DNA of 64,000 nucleotides from Mesorhabditis belari (taxonomy: Eukaryota > Nematoda > Chromadorea > Rhabditida > Rhabditidae). The DNA lies in NCBI GenBank assembly GCA_958450365.1, contig CAUEEP010000875.1, positions 124,001 to 188,000 of the forward strand, given 5' to 3'. Numbering within the stretch: position 1 is the stretch's first letter; each line of letters begins with the position of its first letter. The position numbers and the translations under genes were made by a program. Below, piece after piece: positions 23,781 through 53,700 of the stretch. A model generated the notes under the pieces. The model did not search any database. It was given only the letters and a program-made list of their open reading frames with translations, and was not told where the DNA came from.

Positions 23781-25683
23781 ATGGCCGAATTCCCGGAGCT
23801 TGGCAAGCGCTGCGCGGTGCTGATTTGCTCACAACTTGGTTCGTTTTTAAATTCTTGCTTTTTCTAGAGAAAAATCATAAATTTCTGTGAAAGTCTAGGT
23901 AAACTATCAAATTAAATATCTAGATTATTTTAGGTAATGACTGTTATGTTAAGCTGTTGCTATGTTAAGCTATGTTCTTTTTTAGATTTCACTCCTCATC
24001 TCTGCAAGCACTGCAAGCAATATTACTGGTGAGTTTTTCATAAGTTTATTTATATGTTTTTTTCTTAAGTTTAAGCTTTCTTATTGATTTGAATGAAGCT
24101 TATTGAGTCTAGCAATTTTAAGTTGAAATAACCGTTTTTTGTCAAGCTTTATGTAGTTTATGGTCATGGTTTGTGTGAATTTTTAAACTTTAGTGGCGAT
24201 CACCGACTCTCCCACGAATGTTCTTCATCTGCCTCGGCTCAATGGGATGGAATTAGCAAGTTGAAGGTAAAGCTCGGTAATTTTGGATAAAATGTTATCG
24301 AAACAAAGCTGTAAAGTTGAACTCGAGAAGTTGAAGACAATCCTCCAAAACAAATACTATGTTTAGGATGCGATCCCGGTGAAGCCCTTCCTGTGTTCAC
24401 AAGACGGATGTTTTCAAGGAGAAACGGTGAAGATTGTCTGCGAACATTGCTGCCTCAACTATTGCTTAAAGTAAGTATGGTTTTGATGGTTTTTGAGACT
24501 GTTCTTGTAGATTAAGATAGTCGTAAGAAATAAAATATTGAAAATGAGATAGTTTTTGCATTTTAAGTAGCTTGGCATTAAATATAAGATGTTAATGCTT
24601 GTGCCTAAAAGTTAATACTTTAGAGGATTGACGCTCTAAAGATTTTATTAGCTCTAAATTTAATATTCCTTTTAGACATCGACATCCAGATGAGCACTCA
24701 TGCATTACTCAGCCAAATCGTCAAGAAATTGTTGCAGAGAAAATGAGAGAAATTCGGGTTTGTTTTTGGGTTCAAAGTAGATCAAACTTCAATTGAAGAC
24801 CGAATAAATCAAACTTCAACTTTAAATCTTTTTTGATTTTCCAGGAAAAGCTTGGCGTTTCTGAATCATTACCCAGCACGTCCAATACAACAACAACTAC
24901 GGCAAGAAAGGTAGATTTTAACGCTATCGTCTTTTTTCTTTCATTGGTTACTTTTAATTATTCAGTTTAAAATATTACATTGTTTTTACAGGTCTATTCT
25001 GATGCCGAAAAGAAGAAAATGGAGAAAATTGGTCTCATGAAGTGCAAAGCTGCGTGTAAAGGTTGGTATTAAACTAGGTTATAAAATTGCAATCATTTTG
25101 GAAATTTCTATGTTGCACTAAACCTGATCTAGTCAAAATTATACTATAGGAATTTTATTTCTGCAAATTCAGGCGTTGATATTCCGGCGAGTGAGCAACG
25201 CTTTCTACATGTAGCTGCAGAAGAAATTCCAGCAAAAGATGGCGAATTTGTGCTTGTCGGAGAAGTGTGTTTTTCACATGAGCTATAGAATCTAACCTAG
25301 TTTTTTAAAATTTTATAACCTAGTTCATTTTATTTAATTTTAGCAACTAAACAAGATAAAAGCACAAATTTCTTATTATTCTTTCATTTAGAAATGGTCA
25401 GTGAGTCGTTGTGTTGACTCAGCGATCGCTCGTCTCGGTTTACAAAATGCGAACTCGGATATTTGGGGGAAGGTTCGTTTTGTACTCTATAGTTACTCTT
25501 AATATTCATATTTATTCAATTTAATTTTGTAACACAAATTTTGATACTCGTGGTTAACTTTAGAAAAGGCGCTTATACCAGTCGAACAATCCAGATGCAC
25601 TGCCATTCGACGCGGAAATCGGAGAAAAAGTCACGTTCAACGAGAATAAAGTCACTTATTTGGAGTTAAGGTTAGATTCTTGA
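23781..25683 (+). CDS. AN1-type zinc finger protein ZFAND1, complete
   Basis: Two AN1 zinc fingers followed by a ubiquitin-like C-terminal region; in mammals ZFAND1 recruits p97 and the 26S proteasome to arsenite-induced stress granules. Exons: 23781-23838, 23986-24028, 24194-24266, 24367-24470, 24676-24757, 24845-24910, 24992-25061, 25173-25264, 25392-25472, 25564-25683; 262 aa against 268 in human. First finger: CAVLICSQL, LCKHCKQYYCGDH, HEC (residues 11-45). Second finger: FLCSQDGCFQ, ICEHCCLNYCLKHRHPDEHSC type spacing (about 63-105). Residues about 190-262 (KWSVSRCVDSAIARLGL, then PDALPFDAEIGE) match the family's ubiquitin-like end. A TTTCAG acceptor lies five bases before the ATG, in keeping with a downstream operon gene. 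I read through to TGA at 25681-25683; a tiny extra exon at 25760 is the alternative. Confidence 0.9.
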
Positions 25684-26413
25684 TCATTTTATTTATTTTT
25701 AAATGTACGGGTTTTTTTTGAGATAAAGTTTTATTGATCTTGATTTGATATTTGCACAGCTGAGCATCGTGAGCGTTTGGCGCTGAAAAGTTTCAGGAAA
25801 GAAATTGGTTGCGCTATTTGGAGCTATTTGGAGGAGAGATTCATTTAATTTTAATTTATTCAAATGCTCTAGCAATGTTTTTATGGTAAGTGCTCTTAAT
25901 AATACAAATATTTCATAGTTGCTTGGGTTAATCATTCTCGAAAATGGGTTTTAGAGGAAATTTTGGAACGTGTTCCATCAAATTTAAGTTGCAAATTAAA
26001 AAAACATTGTTTTAGGTTAACAATAGCGGGAACGGGGTGGCCTTATTCCTAAAAAGCAATAAAAATTTGTTTTTTCTCTTAGCAAGTCAGAGAAAAAGAC
26101 AAAAGTTATTGTGAGTGAGGGCAGCTCACAGCTCACTCACCTTTCCCCCTCCACCCACTTTCCCTGCAAGACACACCGCTGATATGGTTATCGGCCCCCT
26201 TTCTCCTATAGAGAGAAACTATGAGAGAAGTGCAGAAAAAGAAATTTTTTTTCGGGAAAATACTGTCTCGACCATTTGAAATTCTCTTCTCTTCGTTTTT
26301 CCTCAAACTACCAATTGATTCCGACACAATAGGCAACGCTTTTCGGCGAGGAATCGATTAAGGAACGATTTTTTGGCTTTCTTGGTGCATCTGCAGATTT
26401 CCCGGATTCGACA
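25684..26413. other. Intergenic stretch before the MSK gene
   Basis: No exon supported. 26100-26330 has a C/T-rich run near 26140-26170 and could be the promoter or 5' leader of the upstream MSK transcript, but no defined element is visible. Confidence 0.45.
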
Positions 26414-45256
<18,843 letters not shown>

Positions 45257-45317
45257 ATGAGCTCTTTATTAGATCTGAGAATTTTCGGTGTAAACGTCAA
45301 TAGGTGTTTAATGGAAA

Positions 45318-45502
45318 AGTTGGCCATATCTTGGTCATTCATTGGCCGTCTCTTGGTCAAATCTTGGCCGTCTCTTGGCCTTCTTCTGGCCATATCTTGG
45401 TCATATCTTGACCGTCTCCTGCCTCTCTCTTGGCCGTCTCTTGGCCATCTCTTGGCCTTCTCCTGGCCCTCTCTTGGCCCTCTCTTGGCCTTCTCTTGAC
45501 CA
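45318..45502 (+). repeat. Degenerate repeat of TCTTGGCCGTCTCTTGGCC
   Basis: About fifteen CTTGG(C/T)C-containing units of 10-13 bp just after the MSK stop codon. Confidence 0.7.
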
Positions 45503-46015
45503 ATTTCACTCTTATCTTTTTGTCTTTCATTTCAATCGATAGAAATTAAGATTCCGCGTTAATTGAGATCAAAATCAACAAAGATTAGAGTGAAATCGGC
45601 TGCCAAATCCCATTTTTCCGTTGCATGCCTTTTTAGCGTTCACACTGAAAACTTCGTCTACTCTATATGCAAATTTTCCGTGTACCTCGAAAAAGATATT
45701 CAATTTGCACATTTTTAAATGAGTCAGGTCAAAAAAAAACCGAAACTTTTTATTTTTATTGCATAAACTGCCGTTGATTTTTCATTTTATTAAAAAAAAA
45801 TTGATTTTTAGGGCATTTTCACATATCTTTTCTTTGTTTTTTTTTCTTGTTTTGTTGATGTTTTTTAAAATCTTTTAAAAAATTTGAATTGAATTTGAAT
45901 TTGAACCTTTTACTTTGCCCAAGTTGTTATTATGTAGAAAAACGGAGATTTAGGGATTAAGATGTTTTCTAACAAAATGCTTCTGGCTACTCTAATCCTT
46001 TGAAAGGCTAATTGT

Positions 46016-46140
46016 AAGCCTACGCCTGAGCCTGAGCTTGAGCCTGAGCCTAAGGCTAAGCCTGAGTCTGAACCTGAGCCCTAAGCCTAAGCCTAAGCCT
46101 AAGCCTAAGCTTAAGATCTAAGCCTAGGCCTAGGCTTAGC
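46016..46140 (-). repeat. Interstitial telomere-like array (GCCTAA)n
   Basis: GCCTGA variants grade into five clean GCCTAA units ending near 46135. This is TTAGGC on the minus strand, opposite to the array at 28.5 kb. Confidence 0.8.
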
Positions 46141-46437
46141 CGGAAACCCATCAAGCCAAAGCCAGTCTTAAATTCGTAGACTTGACTTAGCTTGGTCTTG
46201 GCTTTACCCTAGAAATCTAGAGCCTAAGACCTAGGCTCTAGATTTCTAGGGTTTCTAGGGTTAGCTCAGTCTTAACTGGCACTTTCCACATTTCTTGGTA
46301 TTCATCTGCTAAGCCTAAGCCTAACCGAGAAATCCCAGACCCAAATAGACTCAGTCTTAGCCGAGAGTCAAGCCTAAAAGGCTACCATCTCTTGGCCAAT
46401 CAAATGATTTCTAAACCTAGGCTTACTGTAACTTGTA

Positions 46438-46654
46438 GCTCTTAGTGTACTTTTTACTAAAATAAAGAAAAAAAGAAAATTCAGTGCGCTAGAAAGGTAC
46501 GTTTACGAGTGAGCACAAAGCACGCACAAAAAAAATGCAATCTGTGTGTCTTTTGTGCTCAAAAACGTAAAAGCCGGCCTTCTAATGCACTGCTTGGAAA
46601 GCCATTTGTGCGCAGAAGACATTTTCGTTTACAGATTTGAGCAAAAAGTACATT
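46438..46654. mobile_element. Foldback element family A, copies 7 (two adjacent, partly degraded)
   Basis: AATTCAGTGCGCTAGAAAGG, CGTTTACGAGTGAGCACAAA, then TTGTGCTCAAAAACGTAAA and CGTTTACAGATTTGAGCAAA: two arm pairs in series. Confidence 0.55.
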
Positions 46655-47082
46655 AAGATGGTTTAGCGTAACCCGAAAGCTTCATTTCCCTAAACGTTGC
46701 CGAATTTTTTGATTTTTTTCGACATTTCCGACCAAAATGCGGGACAAAAATTGACTTTATTTTTAATTTAAAAAAAAAAATCGTTTTTAGTCTGTTTGTT
46801 CGTTTAGTTCATAATTTTGTGATCATTTTACATGTGTTTTTCTTTTTTTTTCTAATTTTTATTCTTTAGATATAAAAAACTATGAATTCAAAACGAAAAA
46901 ATAACAATTTGGCTGAAAAAAAATGATAAATTGCATAGAAAATTAGGATAAATATTCGATAAAAACCTTGAAATTGAGAAATTTTCTCGAAATTTTCGAA
47001 GTTTTAGAAATCCCAGAGTCGATGCCCACGCAAGTGGAGGCGGTGAGCGATCTGGAAATTCGATTCCAATAGATTTCCTTAC

Positions 47083-47308
47083 GTGTACAGTACAGTACAA
47101 TACAGTACTACAATACAGTACAGTACCACACCACAGTACAGTACTACACTACAGTACAGTACTACACTACAGTACAGTACTACACTACAGTACAGTACTA
47201 CACTACAGTACAGTACTACACTACAGTACAGTACTACACTACAGTACTACACTACAGTACTACACTACAGTACTACACTACAGTAGTACAGTACAGTATA
47301 GTAATGAT
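47083..47308 (+). repeat. 18-bp tandem repeat ACAGTACAGTACTACACT
   Basis: About a dozen units, then a shorter ACTACAGTACTAC phase at the 3' end. Confidence 0.9.
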
Positions 47309-47328
47309 TGAATACTTTGATCAGTAAT

Positions 47329-47484
47329 GTACTTTGTGCTGTAAACGCACCCTTTCTAGCGCTCTAGCGCATTGAGTTTTATCATTTTTCTCACAGCAGC
47401 CTCACGAGAAAGATGCAGAATTGCAGGGATGCGTTTCGTGCACCGAAAGGGATTCGTTTACAGACTAGAGCACAAAGTACTCTA
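47329..47484. mobile_element. Foldback element family A, copy 8
   Basis: TGTACTTTGTGCTGTAAACG..CTAGCGCATTGAG mirrored by GTGCACCGAAAGGGATTCGT and GACTAGAGCACAAAGTAC. A further half copy is at 47570-47616. Confidence 0.65.
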
Positions 47485-47746
47485 GCACAAAGTACACCAC
47501 TAGTACTAGTACAACACCAGTATAAGTGTTTCTTCTGTACAACGCCCCAATCTTTGTACTTTTCTAGGGCACTTTGTGCATAGATTTGTAAACACACAGC
47601 TTCTCGTGCACTAGAGAGCGATAAAAGGAAATCAGAGTTAGCTAGTTTTTCAGAGTTTTCGATAGGATATACGATACTTTTTCAGGATCAGTTTTTAAAT
47701 GAAATTTTAGATTTTAGATTTTAGAGCTCTTTTATTGTTCTATCAA

Positions 47747-50700
47747 TCAAATTACCTCATAAACCGGCAATCCGATCGCATTACTGTAGCATCCATCAAC
47801 ACTTTGCACGAAAATAGCTCCTCGTGTTTGCATCGCGTACGAGCCTGCACGATCCCTGAAGAAATTTCGACGTTTAGATACCTCTCAAAAGAAAGTAACC
47901 ACTTTTACTTCACTACCGTAACTCTAGGCTATCGTAGAGTCTAATCTGTCAGCTACCGTAACCTCTAACCCCCTCGTACAATCGTAGTCGAATTTCTTTT
48001 TTGGAAAATTAGAAGCTGAGAAAAAATCGCTTTTTCTCAACTTCCACTTTTTTCTCAACTACACTTTTGATACTAAAAAATACTAGATTTCAAGAGCTAT
48101 CGTTTGACATCCAAACGAACGTTGTAGCTTAAACCAGTGCGGAGAACGAAGCGTTCAAAGTTAGCCTACGTGACTGTACGCTGGTCAAGGTGGTTAGTGT
48201 CCCGTCTACGAAACGATTGCCCCAAGGAGGGTGCCGGGTGCGATTCCGTTAGTCTCAATGGAAAGTTAGACTGACTACGCAACAATACCCCGTCATTTAG
48301 GCGCTAGAATAGTTACCGTACTCTTGGCGAAACTTACATCACATCCTCTGCATTCACGTAGGCTTCAATGATCTCGTTGGAGAGTTGCGTAAAATGAATC
48401 TTTGTCTCGACGGTGAATGTCTGGAAATTGGGTACTGTATTAGGCTACTGTATACTGTATTGGTTTTACAGTAACCAAGCTTTCATTATAAGAATCAAGG
48501 CTGGGTTACGGTAGCTGGACACAGCTACCGTAACCCAGCTGTTTCCCCTAGAGCAGCTGTTTCCCTACTCGAGGTGAGGCGTGGCTACCGTATCCCCAAC
48601 GTAATTAGTAATTCTAGCGGTTGATTTTTGAAATCTAGACCGGATTACGGTAGCAGTTGGATGTACAGTAATGACTCAAGATTCATTCTAGGATGGATTA
48701 CGGTAGATCAAGTGTTGACTGAATGTTGACTGAATGGTTAAAGCGTGGCCCAACCTATTGTACCCCGTTAGCCAGTTACAGTAACCCTAGAGTTGTCTTG
48801 AGATCTAGAAAGGGTTACGGTAGCCGGGAAATGCTTTGGAGGACCTAGAGAAGCTTTGGACGACCTAGAGAAGCTTTGGACGACCTAGAGAAGCTTTAGA
48901 GAACCTAGAGAAGCTTTGGAGGACCTAGAGTAGCTCTAGAGGACCTAGAGAAGCTTTGGAGGACCTAGAGTAGCTTTAGAGGATCTAGAGTAGCTTTGGA
49001 GAACCTGGAGAAGCTAGAGAAAGCTTTAGGGAACCAAATCTTTTCCCCTCGCACTCACCTCATTTGTTCCATCGTTGAATTTCATTGACACTCCCGTCAA
49101 GCAACTATGTGATCCATCGCGAAGTCTAAAATTAAAAAAGAATAAAAAAATAGAACGAGAACAAGAACAAGAAGAAGAAAATTTTTGCAAAATCAACTTT
49201 TTCAATGTCTCGATTGCATCCGACTTGTCTTTTGGCTTTTCGACGATTTTTCCGTCAACAAGAAGAGTTGTTTCGGCGGCAATTATCACATCAAATTCTT
49301 CCTAAAAAGAACAATGTTAACAATGAGCAACAATGAAGAACAATGCTTTCTAAAAGGGATCGATCTCAGACAAACTAGTGACCTGTAACTAGTGATCTGT
49401 ATCTGCACTGATCTGTATCTGTACTTAAAAAGATCAGCACCAAAATTGGAATGAAAACTGAACAGATTACGGTAGTTTTAAAAAGACACAAGCCAAGCCA
49501 AGCCAGGCCAGAGAAGCCAAGCCAGAGAAGCCAGAGAAGCCAAGCCAAGCCAGGCCAGAGAAGCCAAGCCAGGCCAAGCCAGAGCAAGCCAAGCCTTCTT
49601 CTACACAAACTAGACTGAACTTGGCTTTAGTTTTGCCTTAATTTGATCTGATCTTGGTTCATTTGATATTGATTTATCTTTCTGTTATGGAGAAAAGCAA
49701 AGTCAGGTTTAATCTGATCCAAAGTCAGGTTCTGCTGACTGGCTTTGCTGTGACTTTGCTGCGGAAAATGCTATGAACAGTCTTACAGCTCATAGTCTTA
49801 CAGCTCATAGTCCAATGCAAGCATTCATTCATCCATTGTCCATAGTCCATAGTTTTTTACACGGTGAATTATAGTGACAACTTTTTGGAAGAGTAGGAAA
49901 TGTTTAATTTCTTCCAAAAGTGTCAAGTGTTATATAGAGAATTGTAGCCCGTAATCTTGGCTACATTTCTCTATAAAAAACTTTCTGTTTGGACTTATAC
50001 AACTCATTTAACAAGCGTTTGAATGGGCGCTAGTCTCCGCCGAGTCTTTTTGGAATAGTAGCTTTTCGCAGTTGTCGCACGCTTAATTTCTTCCAAAAGT
50101 GTCAAGTGTTATATAGAGAATTGTAGCCCGTAGTCTTGGCTATATTTCTCTACTAAAAGCTTCTTGATTAGACTTATAGAGCCCATTTAACAAGCTCTTG
50201 AATGCTCGCTAGTCGTCTCTCCAGTGAATCTATCATTTAGCTGCTTTTCTCTCTTAAAAGCTGTAAAACAAAGCTTTTAAATCTTTCTCTAATGCAAAAA
50301 TATGATTTAAAATTACTTAATAACATTAAAAATCACAATTAAATGTTTTGGAATAAAGAAAATTTTAAAAAAAAGTAGCTATAATTCTCTGTGTCTTCCA
50401 AAAAACTTTCTAACTCACTTGCTAAACCCTGGACCATCCATCAATCTACCGTACCCCTGTTTTTCCGATCACAAGACAAAAAGTCTAGACATTTCTTTCT
50501 TTCAAGAGTCCTCGAGCAGCTTTTTCTTTCAAAATATCCAAAAAAATTTTCTTACCTTTTCTTCTTTCATTTGTTTTTCGACACTTTTCATCTTTTCTTG
50601 TGCCATTTTTTGAACGAATTTTTTCGGTTCTTCTTCTTTTGAAATATTTTCGATGAAAATTGGCGTTTTTATCACCGGTTCGATTCCCTAAAGCTTTCTT

Positions 50701-53700
50701 GAGATCTAAATTTCATACAGCTTTTCTAGAGGATCTAAAAGTTGTCTAAGCTTTGTCTAAGCTTTGTCTAAAAGCTCTCAAAGCTCTAAAAGTTGTTTAA
50801 AAGTTCTCAAAGCTCTAAAAGCTCTATAAGCTCTATAAGCTCTATTGCTCTATAAGCTCTAAAAGCTCTATAAGCTCTATAAGCTCTAAAAGCTCTAAAA
50901 GCTCTAAAAGCTCTATAAGCTCTCAAAGCTCTATTGCTCTATAAGCTCTATTGCTCTAAAAGCTCTAAAAGCTCTATAAGCTCTATTGCTCTATAAGCTC
51001 TAACCTTTACATAATTCGCCTATATCTTCCTTCGCTCACTTACAATTTTCCTCAATAACGTTAAACGATCAGCCGATTGATCAGCGAGAATGATCTTGCC
51101 GGCCCGGCTTGACGGATTCGAGATTTCACTGCTCGGAGTGATCACGTCATCAAGGCTAAAACAAGCCATTTAATACAGTTATCCTCTAGTACAGTCGCGT
51201 AGGCGCAAAAGTCACAAATATTTTTTCTTATTCAATTTTTGGAGGAAAAAGCAAAAGAATTGGCGCCGAGAGGAGTCGAACCCGCGACCTCTCTCTTCCG
51301 GTCGTTTGAGAAACGCGCGCGTTAACCACTCGGCCATGCTTGCTAACCGTTCGACCACGCCATGCGGGTGTTAAGTACCCGCATCAACCCCTCTGCCATG
51401 CCCTAGCAGATGGCACAGTACGAGCGCTCTTCTTTCTAGCCCACACGACCCGGGTTCGACTCCCGTCCACGTCAACAGTTTTGATTTTTTAAAATTTCAA
51501 AATATGTTGCATAACTAGACAGAATTCTAAGCCGAAATTAACTATAATTTATTTGAAACGGTCCTCTAGGGGCTGAGAATTGCACACAAACAGACACAGC
51601 TTATATGTTTTAGATATTGGGTTGATGGAAAAGTCCTTTCCGATTTTTTGGGAGAGTACCTTAAATTTGTCGAATTTTGACGTTTTATAGCTCATCCTAA
51701 AGCTGAATTCAAGACGAATCGATTGATAAAAACCGTTTTGAGATATCTCTTTTCTAAAAGTTTTTACAGCTATTTTAGTAAAGGGTGGCAGGGCGAAAAG
51801 CCAAAAATGGCTGTTTTCACGTTTCGTTAGTTTCGGAAAGGACTTTTCCACCAACCGAACATTTAGGAAAACTACCGTAGGCTTTCGTTCAGGTTTTGTC
51901 TATTCTTTTTAATTTTTATTCAGGTTGATTCCTTATCAAATAAAATCAAAAATGAAGTCAAACAACGGCCAAGATAAAGGCAATTTTCTCAAATTTTCTC
52001 AATTTTCTTAAATTTCCGCAAATTTTCTCAAATTTCGCAAATTTCTCAAATTAGTCACATTTTAGAAAGCTTAGTTGTCTTTAGATAAAGCCTAATTAAA
52101 GATTTCATTTCTACAACTCACCCAAACGGTCTAAATCCTCTTTTGGCTAAATGTAAAGCCAAATCACCAATGGGTAAGCCAGCGACATTGAAATGGCAAC
52201 CCTCGATTTTCTCGATCAATGCACCGGCTCGATTCTGGATTCCATAAGATCCGGCTTTGTTCCTAAAAAAAGAAATTAGCATTGATCAAAGAAAGATCAA
52301 AGAAAAGCCAGAAAAGCCAACAAAAGCAACAAAAGTAACAAAAGCAACAAAAGCCAACAAAAGCCAACAAAATCTCATCCATACATCGGTTCTTTTGTTG
52401 CCACATAGTCGAGAATCGCCTGATCACTGTAGTTTCCCATCCAAACTTTTGTTTCCGTTGAGAAGCGCTAAATTTTATTTAAACTTTAAATTTGGTCTAA
52501 GGGGGCATTTGGCTCCCTATCTCAACAAGTTTGGTTCCCTATCTTTTCAAATTTGGTTCCCTATCTCCTTAAATTTCGTTCCCTATCTCTTTAAATTTTA
52601 TCGCTAATTCGCTTATTCCCCAAAAACGTTTCAATTTTCCTTTTCTAATCTCTAGTTTATGCAAATTTCTCACTTGTTGTGGACCATTTTGATAAGCAAT
52701 CACGACACCGCTGTAGATTGTATGCGCTTTGCCACGGAGTCTAAAAGTTTCACCTTTTTCAGCAATCTTTTCAACAATTTTCAACAATTCTTTCAAGAAA
52801 AATGAATAATCCTGTGCACCAGAAGGGTGTTTGTTAGAGAAGTACAATTCCACAAAGTACAAGTAAAATTCCAAAAAAGACACAAAATACGAGGTGGAAT
52901 TTTGTATGTACTTTGTGCTCTAGTAAACGCACGCTTTCCGGCAAAACTCTGAGATTATCCTTGAGAATAGAAAGGAAATCAGTGTGCTAGAGAGCTCGCA
53001 TTTGCTAGAGCACAAGAGCACAAAGTACAAAGCGGAAAGTACAAAGTACAAAGCACTACTGGACAATGAAATATCATATTTGAAAGATCATCATTCAAAA
53101 AAGATCGTCACTTTCGCGCGTCTGTAACTCCCTTGTCTTTACCGTATTTCTAAATATTAATATTACCATTGTGTAGCCCTTGAAAAGAGCTTTCAGAAAA
53201 TGTATAACACTAATAGTTTAAACTCAAAGACAATGGAGTTACAGACGCGCGAAAGTGATGATCGTTTTTGAATGATGATCTTTCAAGTATGATATTTCAT
53301 TGTCCAGTCCAGTACTGTTCAAGGCATTTTTTGGCCTTGGTTGAATATTTTGAGCTTTAGCTGAATATTTTAAACTTTAGCTGAATATTTCAAATTCACT
53401 TACAATTTCAACGTCTCAACGGCATCATTTTCGTCGATCGGTTTTCCGTAGATTTTTTCACCCGAACAAACCATTGTGTCAGCAGCAATTAGCACGTCGA
53501 AGTGCCGCTAAACTATGACTTTTCAAAACAGCATTAAACATTGCAATCATAAAGCAAAAGATATTCAGTCATGTCACTGAATATCTTTAAAGTCCTGGCT
53601 TTCCACGAAAATTCGAAAACGAAAAAAATAACCCTTACTGCATTAAAAAATTGGGGGTGGGACAAATGCGACCTTTTTTTGCGCACCTGAACATTTGCGC

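Larger units (their letters stand above)
45257..47746. other. Intergenic stretch between convergent MSK and Maf genes
   Basis: Holds a CTTGGCCxTCT degenerate tandem array (45318-45500), a telomere-like array, two family A foldbacks and an 18-bp tandem array. No coding exon supported. Confidence 0.6.

Noticed and set aside
47083..47308. CRISPR-like regular repeat array
   Set aside because: Direct 18-bp tandem repeat without unique spacers, in a eukaryotic genome.
48836..51003. Regular repeat arrays as possible CRISPR or satellite genes
   Set aside because: No spacers; simple tandem arrays within introns.
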